DNA of 64,000 nt from an uncultured Acidimicrobiales bacterium (GCA_938029215.1 CALHFG010000022.1:1-64000); one strand, 5' to 3'; counted from the stretch's first letter, positions 54,001 through 62,680 are shown. The notes: a model not told the origin generated them from the letters alone. Made by a program: numbers and translations.

Positions 54001-56867
54001 CCTGCTGGCGACAGGAAAAGGATGGTTCGATCGGTGTCGGTATCGAGGTTGCGCACTCGGCGGCCGCGAGTAAAGGTGTCGGCATAGAGCCACTGATCCA
54101 GGTCGTTGCGATGTTCCGGTGGCGCAGCTTGAACGGCGTCGGGCCGGGGCATCCCCAGGATGTGGCGGTAGTCGGGCGCCCACACGTCGTTCCGTTCGAA
54201 CGGGTAGGACGGCAGCGTCACCATGGTGCCGCGGCCGTGGGATCCTGAGTTGGTTGCGGCGACGAAAGTCTCCCAGTCGATCGTGGTGCCCGCAGCCCAC
54301 AAGGCACCAACCGCAGTCAGTGCGAAGTCCCAATCGTTCGCCTCCTGTCGAGCGCCGCGGAAAAGCTGGATAGTCGCAGTCTTTGCGGGATCGATGGCGT
54401 TGTTCTGTTGCGTGAGGGCAACGAGCGGGCGGCCTGGGCCCACCTCGACGAACGCTCCGCTGTTCGTCGTCTCTGCGACGGTCGCGATGCAAGCTCGGAA
54501 GAGAACTGGCCGCCGAATCTGGGATGCCCAGAACGCGGGATCGACCGCCTCGTCGGGGGTGAGCCACGTGCCGGTGACGTTGCTGACCATTGGCAGCGAA
54601 GGTTCGTTCAGGGCAACGGTTCGGACGACGCTCTCAAACTCGGTGGCCGCCGCATCCATCATTGCCGAGTGGAATGCGTGACTGGTGCGCAGTATCGAAC
54701 AGCGGATGTCTCGCTGGTCCAGCTGTGCTTTGAACGCTTCGATAGACGGGGTCGGTCCAGAGAACGCAATGATGTCTTTGGCGTTGTCGGCGGCGAGCTC
54801 AACGTCTGCGGGGGGAGTCGGGAGCTGGGTGAGGTTAGCGGACACGCTCAACATCGAGCCCGGTTCCATACTCTGCATGAGCTGACCACGACGGGCGACC
54901 AACAATGCAGCATCCTCGACACTCATCACGCCAGCATGAACGGCTGCGGCGTACTCGCCGATGCTGTGGCCGATAACGACATCGGCTTGCACACCCAGTG
55001 CCGCGAGCATCCGCGTGGCGGCATATTCGGTGGCAAACAGCGCAGGCTGGGTGAAGGCGGTCTGACGCAGGGTGTGCGTCGCCTCCTCGGCATCGTCGGC
55101 GTGAGCGAACACCAGAGTTCGCAGATCGCGCCCGATCAGAGGTTCAAAAAGTTCGGCGCAGTAGTCGAAGGCCCGTGCGTAGTCCGCGGAGGACTCATAC
55201 AGGTCCTTGCCCATCTGCACGTACTGAGCTCCCTGGCCCGAGAACAGGAACGTTGTCAGCGGTGCATCGGCACCTGCTTGACGAACGATCGGTGTTGCAG
55301 AGCGCAAGGCGTCGGCTGGAGCGCGGTCGGACGTGACGGCGATCGCAGTGCGGTAGGGGAGCGCGGCGCGGCGGTCGCGGAGTGTGTAGGCCACGTTGCC
55401 GAGATCCAGCATGGGGTTAGCCTCGAAGGCCTCGGCCAGTTGCGTGACTCGGCGGACCGCGGCGTCGGCGGTTCGGGCCGAGACGACCAGCAGCTCGGTC
55501 GATCGCCCGGTTGGGGGCTCGGCCGGTAGAGGAGGTGCTTGCTCCAGCACGACGTGGGCATTGGTGCCACCGATGCCAAAAGCGGAAACGCCAGCCCGGC
55601 GAGGAACGCCAGGGTCGGTGGTCCAGGCAGTGGTGGAATCGTTGACGAAGAAGGGCGTCTTCTCTATCTCGATCTCGGGATTCGGCTCGTTGTAGTGAAT
55701 GCTGGCCGGGATCACGCCGTTCTTGAGCGCGAGGACCGTTTTGATGAACCCGGTAATGCCAGCGGCGGCGTCGAGGTGTCCCAGGTTGGACTTCACCGAC
55801 CCGATCGCGCAGAACTGTTTGCGGTCGGTTGCGATCTCGAATGCTTTGGTGAGCCCAGCGATCTCAATTGGGTCACCCACCTTGGTGCCGGTGCCGTGGG
55901 CCTCGATGTAGCTGATTGTGTCGGCCGAAACATCGCCGATCTCCTGAGCGATCTCGATGGCTTCTGACTGGCCGTTGATCGAGGGGGCCGTATAGCCAGC
56001 TTTGTCGCTGCCGTCGTTGTTTATCGACGACCCGCGAACAACGGCAAGGATGTTGTCGCCCTCTGCGATGGCGTCGGGTAGACGTTTGAGCACGACGACA
56101 CCACAGCCCTGGCCCAGGGTGGTTCCGCCGGCCTCGGAATCGAAGGCGCGGCACTCGCCGGTCGGCGAAAGAATCATGCCGTCTTGATAGAAGTAGCCAA
56201 CTCCCTGGCGGAAGTTCACTGTGACGCCGCCTGCCAACGCCATCGTGCATTCTCGGTTTAACAGGCTCTGCGCGGCCATGTGTACCGCGACCAGCGATGT
56301 GGAACACGCGGTCTGGAGCGTGAGGGCGGGACCGGTGAGGTTGAGTCGGTGTGAGAGCCGGGTGGCGAGAAAGTCTTTGTCCGAGCCGATGAGGCGGTCG
56401 AACGCGCTCAACGGGTCGGTTTGGTCCACTGATCCCTGCAACACCGAGTAGTCGTTCGGGTTAGATCCCGCAAACACACCGATGGGACGGTTCTCGGTGA
56501 ATGGATCGACCCCGGCGTTCTCCAACGCCGAGTACGCCTCTTCGAGAAAAATGCGACTCTGAGGGTCCATAACTTCAGCCTCTTTGGGCGTAAACCCAAA
56601 GAACCGGTAGTCAAAGGATGACTGGAATGGCAGGCGGGTACCTCGCCGAATGAAGTTCGGTGCGGAATAGGCCTCGCGTGGGATGCCCAGCTCATCTAGC
56701 TCGTCGTCGGTAAAGGAGTGTAGGCAATCTCGTTCATCCACGAGGTTCTGCCAGAGATCGTCGACAGTGGCGGCCTCGGGGAAGCGGCCGGCAACGCCAA
56801 TGACGGCAACGTAGTCGTTGTCCTCGAGGTCATAGTCTGGTGCCCAGTTGTTAGGGGACGGGTTCAT
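51024..56867 (-). CDS. Type I PKS module KS-AT-KR-ACP with terminal condensation/epimerization-like domain
   Basis: KS 'TACSTSLVAVH' and 'EAHGTGTKVGDP'; AT 'GHSIGEYAAA' with 'HAFH'; KR 'GGLGGVGLSIAEHLA', 'LLSSSIAS...GQISYVTGNTYAQA'; ACP 'ALGGDSLQLARVA'; terminal 'LMHHMVSDRMSL', 'DVSQTVGFFLQ', 'DVLFNYVGRT'. ATG 56867 chosen over the upstream ORF start. Confidence 0.93.
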   Translation of the reverse strand: MNPSPNNWAPDYDLEDNDYVAVIGVAGRFPEAATVDDLWQNLVDERDCLHSFTDDELDELGIPREAYSAPNFIRRGTRLPFQSSFDYRFFGFTPKEAEVMDPQSRIFLEEAYSALENAGVDPFTENRPIGVFAGSNPNDYSVLQGSVDQTDPLSAFDRLIGSDKDFLATRLSHRLNLTGPALTLQTACSTSLVAVHMAAQSLLNRECTMALAGGVTVNFRQGVGYFYQDGMILSPTGECRAFDSEAGGTTLGQGCGVVVLKRLPDAIAEGDNILAVVRGSSINNDGSDKAGYTAPSINGQSEAIEIAQEIGDVSADTISYIEAHGTGTKVGDPIEIAGLTKAFEIATDRKQFCAIGSVKSNLGHLDAAAGITGFIKTVLALKNGVIPASIHYNEPNPEIEIEKTPFFVNDSTTAWTTDPGVPRRAGVSAFGIGGTNAHVVLEQAPPLPAEPPTGRSTELLVVSARTADAAVRRVTQLAEAFEANPMLDLGNVAYTLRDRRAALPYRTAIAVTSDRAPADALRSATPIVRQAGADAPLTTFLFSGQGAQYVQMGKDLYESSADYARAFDYCAELFEPLIGRDLRTLVFAHADDAEEATHTLRQTAFTQPALFATEYAATRMLAALGVQADVVIGHSIGEYAAAVHAGVMSVEDAALLVARRGQLMQSMEPGSMLSVSANLTQLPTPPADVELAADNAKDIIAFSGPTPSIEAFKAQLDQRDIRCSILRTSHAFHSAMMDAAATEFESVVRTVALNEPSLPMVSNVTGTWLTPDEAVDPAFWASQIRRPVLFRACIATVAETTNSGAFVEVGPGRPLVALTQQNNAIDPAKTATIQLFRGARQEANDWDFALTAVGALWAAGTTIDWETFVAATNSGSHGRGTMVTLPSYPFERNDVWAPDYRHILGMPRPDAVQAAPPEHRNDLDQWLYADTFTRGRRVRNLDTDTDRTILFLSPAGDIGSELSQKLSKLGPVTIVTPDGEGFSEVSAGHFSTDPLDAQAIESGLADLIGRIRPRQIVHGWMLNQETSQATVSATVEFELARGVLCAELLARLTGSIMGSEPVQLDLLTADGFDLEPTPKVRPGAAALVGSAKVIPIEFTSIATRLLDVASSSVDIDGLVAELSSLSSIDGRTMVEPAVMGLRGGRVWSPWVSIEETPNASESKLRPGGSYLIVGGLGGVGLSIAEHLAHAYNAKLTLTSRSGRPTPDPDNPELTHRLHVLAEIEAAAAAVEIVSANASDHTAMRSAFERAEAVHGHLDGIIVVAGLADQRGSLATRTRQDSIDMMAAKSFGSAIVLDLARSRELDFVLLSSSIASTLFHNRFGQISYVTGNTYAQASAAAARADGVPAITVAWDDWKDMGMSVRAAASFRETYKTDVDLVDQLNSFTPAEGVAVFEQALRSDEPVLHVSPTNLQKRIIDDVHAESPFLAQARLEAEADRSGSEDRPTDVRQAVLEQWTDKIGIIECSDTDDFSALGGDSLQLARVATRLSTQFGISIPLNALTANQEFGAMVAAVSALVSNDSATAITRLPDDSFPLGPAQYRFLDRRWADSNHFNISVLLEREDGFGSNETLRSTLELLGERHPMLRSNLIVVDADIQNIIPSNSIPLEEFAIDAVGAAADGELLSTCEDLQRSLNLFDGPTCKVARFTIADGRTRLLFLMHHMVSDRMSLFTVMNDLDALLSGGSPEELIATEHYPTWIDGLTDLATGTSGAALLERWTALPWEDVRPAVPGTTDRESMANSAATHYSIQLDTAQTAEVLADTPDLRIINALGTAVANQNGTAAAVVERLSHGRDSAGVDVSQTVGFFLQYEPFVVFAQKTADEQLTDAKEWSEFAASFDALRFYGEPDVRSAMNDLPQADVLFNYVGRTITAETDATIMVAPEESGRTVSLDGIRAHPLSVIAEITNDQLELRFVYSTKLQSEDEIAALAGQVQAALVGTRVRT

Positions 56868-56877
56868 TCTGTTTCCT

Positions 56878-59800
56878 CTACCCGCGACCACGACGTCGAC
56901 GTGATTGCTTTGCCGCCTTTTGGGCTTCGATCGTTTCCGCAGTACTCGACCGGCGCCTGGTGCCCGTGCCCGAAAGTAGTTCATCCTGAGCAGCGATTGT
57001 TGGATTGCCGAGCAAGATCGAGAGCTTCAGTGTGGTTCCGAACTCCTCGTTGATCAGCGCGAGTAGTCGGACGGCAAGGATGCTGTCACCGCCGACGTCG
57101 AAGAATGCGTCGTCGATCGAGATCTCGTCGTGCTGAACGATTCCGGCCCAGAGTTCCAGCAGGCGTTTTTGCGTTTGGTTCGTAGCTGGCACGAGAGCCG
57201 AGCGCGAGCGACGGGCTTCTGGCTTTGGAAGTCGCTTGCGGTCTACCTTCCCGCTGGTGTTGAGGGGAAACTCTGGCAGCACGACCCAATCAGCCGGGAC
57301 CATGTACGCCGTCAGCCGCTCACCGCTTACCTCGGTCAGATACTCCGTGTCGAGTGGGGTGTCGGGATTCGCGGGCGTCACGTACGCCACGATGCGGGCG
57401 TCGCCCGCCTTGCTCGCCTCGGTGGTGACGACACACTGACCCACCTCGGCAATGTCGCTGATTACCGATTCGATCTCGCCGAGTTCGATTCGGAGGCCGC
57501 GGATTTTGACCTGGTGATCGAGTCGCCCGAGGTACTCAACGTTGCCGTCGGGCATGAAACGAGCGAGGTCGCCGGTCTTGTAGAGGCGCCCAGCGCTGTA
57601 GGGGTCCGGCACAAACTGGCGTTCTGTAAGTTCTGCGTTGTTTCGGTACCCACGGGCGACCTGAACGCCGCCAATGTGCAGCTCGCCCGGCACGCCGATG
57701 GGCAGTGGGTTCAGCTGTCGATCGAGGATGTGGATCTGGGTGTTGGCAATCGTCTTGCCGATGGGAACGGTCTGCAGCTGTGACTCAGGATCACACTGCC
57801 ACCATGTGACATCGATCGCCGCTTCGGTAGGCCCGTACAGATTGTGCAGTTCGCATTCAGGAAGGGTGGCGAAGAACCGATCTTGAAGGTCTCGAGTCAG
57901 TGCCTCACCCGAACAGATAACTCGCTTCAGCGTTGTGCAGGACGAAGCCTTTGGGTCGGAGAGGAAGATTTGAAGCATCGACGGAACGAAGTGAATCGTT
58001 GTGACGCCTGCGTCGTTGATGGCCGGAATGAGTTCGCCGGGGTCCATATGGGCCCCGGGAGCGGCGATCACTGTGTGAGCGCCTACGAGGGTCGGCCAGA
58101 ACAGCTCCCAAACCGAGACGTCGAAGCTGAAAGGGGTCTTCTGAAGCACGACATCGTCCGGTCCAATTTGGAACGCGTCTTGCATCCAGAGGAGCCGGTT
58201 GACGATTCCGGCGTGCTCGTTCATGGCGCCCTTCGGGCGGCCGGTCGAACCTGAGGTGTACAGCGTGTAGGCCAGATCGGTGGGACCGGCGTGTCGATTG
58301 GGAGCCGTGGTCGATTCAGAACTCCAAATAGGGTTTTGGCTGTCGAGCACGATCGTGGTGTTCGGGGCGAAGCGTTTCGAGAGATGCTCTTGGCAGAGAA
58401 CGATCGATGCTTCGGAGTTATCGACCATGTAGTCGAGGCGATCGGATGGATGATCTGGATCGAGCGGTACGTAGGCGCCACCGGCCTTGTGGATGGCGTG
58501 AATTGCCATCAACATTTCTAGGGACCGTTCCATACAGACGCCGACGACCTGATCTGGCTTGACGCCCCGTCGTTGCAGCAGATGCCCCAGTTGATTGGTG
58601 GCTGCGTCGAATTCTGCGTACGTCATCGTTGACGAGCCGAAGGAGAACGCGGGCAGTTGGGGTGTCTCGGCAGCTTGGGCTTCAAAGAGGTCGGGCAGTG
58701 TGACCGACAGGTCATAGCCAACCGCCGAGTCATTCCACTGCCGGAGTTGCTGTTGTTCCGAAGCGGTGAGATAGCCGAGTTCGACAGCAAGAATTGGGGA
58801 ATCGGCGTCGTGGTCAAGCGCGTCGGCAAAGCCTGCCAGGATGGCCTGATATTCGTCTAGCAGCTTGCCTGCTTGTTCTACCGAGGCCCGAGCCGTTGAG
58901 TACTCAAGCCGCAAAACAAACTCGGGCTCGTTGTAGGCCAACACGGTGAAATCGAAGTTGGTTTGACCGGTGTAGCTGAACGTGCGTCCGGTCGCTCGTG
59001 TGCCGAGGCGCTTGGCCATCCTGGTGTTGAGGGTTGCTTCGTCGAACATGACGATGCTGTCGAACAGCGGCGTCCGCCCGAGGGGGCTCACCTGGTTTAT
59101 CTGCGGAAGCGGCGTCGTCTCGACGTCACGCAACCGGAGCTGTTCGGTCTTGACAGTTTTCAATAGGTCGCCGACCGACATCGCGGAAGTGATATCGACT
59201 CGGAAGGGAATGGTGTTGATCAGGAGACCGATCATCTCGGCGCTGTCGCTGACCGCGTGTCGGCAAGCCCTGGTCGTTCCGGTGACGATGCTCGAACTCT
59301 GGCTGTAGTGGTGCAGGAGGAGCATCCACGCGGCCTGCACGACGTTGTTCACGCTGACATCAAAGTGTTCAGCGGTTCTACGGATTCGGTCGGATGGTCC
59401 ACGATCGAGAATTCGTTCGAGGTGGGCGACGGGTCGTTCGTCGGCGTCGGGAGTTCTGGCGGGAGTCGTGATTGACGTGGGGTTCTCTAAGCCGCTCAGG
59501 TACTTGCGCCAAAAGGCGGTTCGATATGACGCTGTTTCCGCGTCGGTGGCCGTCACGTGGTCGACGTAGCGCTGGAATGGTGTTCCGATTTCCTGCGCTT
59601 GGGAAATGCCATCAAACTGGTCGAACACCGCATCTAGCACCAGCGGGAATGACCGGCCGTCGAGCAGCGAATGGTGGAACGACCACAAAATCCAGGTGTC
59701 TGGACCGTCGGTGGCGATCGTGAGCCGTTGCAGCGGTGCTTCGGTGAGATCGAAGTCTGTGTATCGATCGGTTTCGGCAATGCGCCGTCGCATTTGGTCG

Positions 59801-60081
59801 GTCGGCGCTGAGACCATTGAAGGGACGATGGGGGCGTCAGCCGAGACGGCTTGCATCGTTGATCCATCGGGACCGGCTACCAGAGCCGTACGCAGGATGT
59901 CGTTGTGTGCAGTTACCGCGTTGAATGCTTCTACGAGTCGAGCGTGATCGGCGCCCGCTTCGAGCGTGATCTCGATCTGCTCGACGTCGACGCCGGTGCC
60001 GGGGTGCGCGTTGGCATGAAAAGCCATGCCGGCTTGCAGTGCTGTTCCGTTACGCAACTCTGGTGAGAGTTGTACCGCCAT
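56878..60081 (-). CDS. NRPS module C-A-PCP, A domain predicted Ser-specific
   Basis: C 'WSFHHSLLDGRSF'; A 'YTLYTSGSTGRPKGAMNEH', 'FDVSVWELFWP', 'NLYGPTEAAIDVTWWQC', 'NTSGKVDRKRLP'; PCP 'FFDVGGDSILAVRL'. Confidence 0.95.
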   Translation of the reverse strand: MAVQLSPELRNGTALQAGMAFHANAHPGTGVDVEQIEITLEAGADHARLVEAFNAVTAHNDILRTALVAGPDGSTMQAVSADAPIVPSMVSAPTDQMRRRIAETDRYTDFDLTEAPLQRLTIATDGPDTWILWSFHHSLLDGRSFPLVLDAVFDQFDGISQAQEIGTPFQRYVDHVTATDAETASYRTAFWRKYLSGLENPTSITTPARTPDADERPVAHLERILDRGPSDRIRRTAEHFDVSVNNVVQAAWMLLLHHYSQSSSIVTGTTRACRHAVSDSAEMIGLLINTIPFRVDITSAMSVGDLLKTVKTEQLRLRDVETTPLPQINQVSPLGRTPLFDSIVMFDEATLNTRMAKRLGTRATGRTFSYTGQTNFDFTVLAYNEPEFVLRLEYSTARASVEQAGKLLDEYQAILAGFADALDHDADSPILAVELGYLTASEQQQLRQWNDSAVGYDLSVTLPDLFEAQAAETPQLPAFSFGSSTMTYAEFDAATNQLGHLLQRRGVKPDQVVGVCMERSLEMLMAIHAIHKAGGAYVPLDPDHPSDRLDYMVDNSEASIVLCQEHLSKRFAPNTTIVLDSQNPIWSSESTTAPNRHAGPTDLAYTLYTSGSTGRPKGAMNEHAGIVNRLLWMQDAFQIGPDDVVLQKTPFSFDVSVWELFWPTLVGAHTVIAAPGAHMDPGELIPAINDAGVTTIHFVPSMLQIFLSDPKASSCTTLKRVICSGEALTRDLQDRFFATLPECELHNLYGPTEAAIDVTWWQCDPESQLQTVPIGKTIANTQIHILDRQLNPLPIGVPGELHIGGVQVARGYRNNAELTERQFVPDPYSAGRLYKTGDLARFMPDGNVEYLGRLDHQVKIRGLRIELGEIESVISDIAEVGQCVVTTEASKAGDARIVAYVTPANPDTPLDTEYLTEVSGERLTAYMVPADWVVLPEFPLNTSGKVDRKRLPKPEARRSRSALVPATNQTQKRLLELWAGIVQHDEISIDDAFFDVGGDSILAVRLLALINEEFGTTLKLSILLGNPTIAAQDELLSGTGTRRRSSTAETIEAQKAAKQSRRRRGRG

Positions 60082-60101
60082 TGAAGTTCCGCCTTCGTTG
60101 A

Positions 60102-60133
60102 CCAGTTAGTGAGTGAAGTCTTACAGTAACTGG
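60102..60133. promoter_or_regulatory. Inverted repeat in NRPS 5' leader
   Basis: CCAGTTAGTG-AGTGAAGTCTTA-CAGTAACTGG, 9/10 pairing, about 20 nt upstream of the NRPS start on the minus strand. Confidence 0.4.
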
Positions 60134-60167
60134 CTGGCACTTTTGGTGGCAGTGTAGATCGCCTTAA

Positions 60168-61154
60168 CTAGTAGGTCCATCGGCCCATCTGGGTCCAACC
60201 TGTTGCCGTTTTGCGGTCTCGCACGAAGTTTCCCGACCAGCTCCAGGCCTCTCCACGGCGACGCAGCTTCCGGATGATCCAGCCCGCCAGGTTCACCGGC
60301 CGGCGGAGGGACGGGCGCCAGTTTTGTGCGACGTTGGATAGCTCGGCAGCAAAACCGGGGCTGTCGGCATCGTTCGAGGGGCGTAGGGACCACTGGCCGG
60401 AGGTCGCAACGCCGAGGGGCATCTCGATAGCAAAGGCCCCAGATCCGGACATCGGCCCGAACTCTGGGCCACCGGTAACTTCGAACCAGCCGTGACGGTT
60501 CTCGACCATCGGCGAACCGACCGGAGCTCCTGCACAGTTGATGGCCGCCAGGGTGAGACCCGTACAGACCCGAGTGCTGGAGAACTTCTTGAGATCTATC
60601 GGCACGCCTGGTAGTCGGAGAAGTGCCGGTGTCAGAGCGGTGTTGTCGATGGTGACCGAGATATCGGTTGAGGCTGGCAGAAACCGGAACCCTGTCATGT
60701 AGAGCAGGCGAAGGTTAACCGGCGCCACCCCAGGAGGGGTCGGGGTGAACATCCCCGCGGCGGGCTTTTCACCCTCGGACCGAACCGAGGCTTCAATCCT
60801 GCGACCTTTCAGGTCGTGAAATGCTGCTGCCAGTTGTACCGAGGTGTCGGTTACTTCGTAGGTGATGAATTCAAACGTCGTGGGCACGAGCTCGGCCAAC
60901 TCGGCCAGGGAGTACGCCGGGTCTGTCGCAAACCATTGCGCGGTGATCGGAAGATGCGGCTCGTAGTACAGCCAGACTCGTTTCGACCAATCTTGAACCT
61001 TGGCCGTGTATCCCGTAAGTGGTCCGTCGGCGGTGGTGAATTCGAGAAGCTGAAACTCGATTGCAAAGAGTTCAGAGCCCGACACGAACGGGATCTCGAT
61101 GAAACTTTGCAGCTCGCCAATGGTGAGTGAAATCGGTACCGCAGTGTCGGCCAT
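60168..61154 (-). CDS. Unknown protein (328 aa) within NRPS-PKS operon
   Basis: Intact ORF between sugar transferase and NRPS genes; no family recognised by eye. Confidence 0.7.
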   Translation of the reverse strand: MADTAVPISLTIGELQSFIEIPFVSGSELFAIEFQLLEFTTADGPLTGYTAKVQDWSKRVWLYYEPHLPITAQWFATDPAYSLAELAELVPTTFEFITYEVTDTSVQLAAAFHDLKGRRIEASVRSEGEKPAAGMFTPTPPGVAPVNLRLLYMTGFRFLPASTDISVTIDNTALTPALLRLPGVPIDLKKFSSTRVCTGLTLAAINCAGAPVGSPMVENRHGWFEVTGGPEFGPMSGSGAFAIEMPLGVATSGQWSLRPSNDADSPGFAAELSNVAQNWRPSLRRPVNLAGWIIRKLRRRGEAWSWSGNFVRDRKTATGWTQMGRWTY

Positions 61155-61157
61155 GTC

Positions 61158-61838
61158 CTACTCTTGCGCCTCGGTCTGTGTGCCGTCTTTACCTGCGTAC
61201 ACCGTGGTCAGCTTGGCGCCGTCGGCTCCTCGACCGCCAAACACAGCACCGACGGTGTCCCAGAGAATCTTCAGATCTAGCAGGAGAGACCGGCGGCGGA
61301 TGTACTCGAGGTCGAGCTCAAACTTTTCGTCCCAGGAAAGCGAATTTCGGCCCTGGGTTTGGCAAAGGCCGGTGATGCCCGGAACGACCTGGTGGCGCTG
61401 TGCGTGCTCGGGTGTATAGCGGTCGAGGTAGATGGCGTAGAACGGCCGCGGACCAACCAAGCTCATCTCACCGCGCAGAACGTTGACCAGTCCCGGTAGC
61501 TCGTCGATGCTGAACCGTCGCATCGTGTCGCCCCACCAATGGGTGCGATCGGCGTCCGGGAGCAGAGTGCCGTTGGAGTCACGCTCGTTCGTCATGGTCC
61601 GAAATTTGATGATCTCGAAGGTCTCTCCACCATGAGCGCCGCGCTTCTGGGTGAAGAAGATGCCGGGTCCCATTGTCAGTCGGGTGAGAACGGCCGCGAC
61701 AGCGAAGACCGGGGAGAACACGATGAGGGCGCCTGCTGCCCCGACGAGATCCATTATCCGTTTCCACGCCGGTGTCGGAAGCTTTGGGACTACAACGTTG
61801 CCCTGTCCGTCACGGTGGACCTTTGGCTCGGTTCCCAT
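61158..61838 (-). CDS. Bacterial sugar transferase (polyprenyl-phosphate sugar-1-phosphate transferase)
   Basis: 'KRIMDLVGAAGALIVFSPVFAVAAVLTRL', 'IFFTQKRGAHGGETFEIIKFRTM', 'RFSIDELPGLVNVLRGEMSLVGPRPF', 'PGITGLCQTQGRNSLSWDEKFELDLEYI'. Confidence 0.93.
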   Translation of the reverse strand: MGTEPKVHRDGQGNVVVPKLPTPAWKRIMDLVGAAGALIVFSPVFAVAAVLTRLTMGPGIFFTQKRGAHGGETFEIIKFRTMTNERDSNGTLLPDADRTHWWGDTMRRFSIDELPGLVNVLRGEMSLVGPRPFYAIYLDRYTPEHAQRHQVVPGITGLCQTQGRNSLSWDEKFELDLEYIRRRSLLLDLKILWDTVGAVFGGRGADGAKLTTVYAGKDGTQTEAQE

Positions 61839-62680
61839 CAGCTCAGTTCCTCTTGGTTCGTGGACCGGGCATGTTCGAACTCGGTCCAGAATCGTTGTAC
61901 GTCGGGTTGGGTACGTCCCGCAGCATCTACTGCGCTTTGCACATGCTCAATACTATTCGCGCTCAAAACGATGGTCTTCACTGTGGGGTGAAGTAGCGGC
62001 CATTCGAGTGCCCGAGCGACTTCGTCGGCGGAGGTTGTCATGGCGCCGGCCCCAAGCGGTCGAATCGCATAGAACGAAACGACGTCATCGAGAAACTGGG
62101 CGTTGTCGGTTTCGGCAAGATTCAGATAGTCGCACAGCGACGTTGTTGGCAGGGCCTCAAGAGCAGGCCGAGCGAAGGACGGGTGATAGGTGAACACCGA
62201 AACGTCGGCGATATCCCCACGTTTGATGAGCTCGGAGAAACACGCGTCGATAACCTCGGCTTGGTCTGCGAGCAACTCGAGCCGTCGATCGACATTCTGC
62301 GCGTCAGGGGTTCTGAACAGCCACTGAACCGACGCCAGGCGATCGGTTCCCAGTGTTTGCAGTTCTTCGTGAACCAGCTGGTTGATAGCGGCGGGGTCGA
62401 ACTGTTCGCCGTCGAACGACGGCGAACTGAGCTTGACGATGTGTTCGAACGTTGCGGACCGTTCGCAGCGCTTCAACGCTTGGAGGTAGAGCTCGTGGGC
62501 GTCGTACTCCCGTGATGAATGGTGCGTGGTAATACCTCGATCGTGCAATTCGTTGAGGTGAGCTGCCGCCTCACCCACCGTTCCCCGAAGCCGCATCGTG
62601 CCAAACGCGATCTGGCTAACGTCGGCATCGCTGTCGGGACGAATCCGACGGCGAGCTACCGGTGTGCTGAGGAGTTGCAT
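61838..62680 (-). CDS. Aldo/keto reductase-like protein (degenerate tetrad)
   Basis: AKR-like fold pattern 'IAFGTMRLRGTVGEAAAHLNELHDRGITTHHSSREYDAHE', 'VKLSSP', 'YAIRPLGAGAMT'; ATGA overlap with the sugar transferase start. Confidence 0.75.
   Translation of the reverse strand: MQLLSTPVARRRIRPDSDADVSQIAFGTMRLRGTVGEAAAHLNELHDRGITTHHSSREYDAHELYLQALKRCERSATFEHIVKLSSPSFDGEQFDPAAINQLVHEELQTLGTDRLASVQWLFRTPDAQNVDRRLELLADQAEVIDACFSELIKRGDIADVSVFTYHPSFARPALEALPTTSLCDYLNLAETDNAQFLDDVVSFYAIRPLGAGAMTTSADEVARALEWPLLHPTVKTIVLSANSIEHVQSAVDAAGRTQPDVQRFWTEFEHARSTNQEELS

Noticed and set aside
48871-62680. Isonitrile-lipopeptide (ScoA-E-like) cluster because of TauD oxygenase + NRPS
   Set aside because: No acyl-ACP ligase, stand-alone ACP, thioesterase or reductase-terminated NRPS seen; presence of PKS and sugar transferase does not fit.
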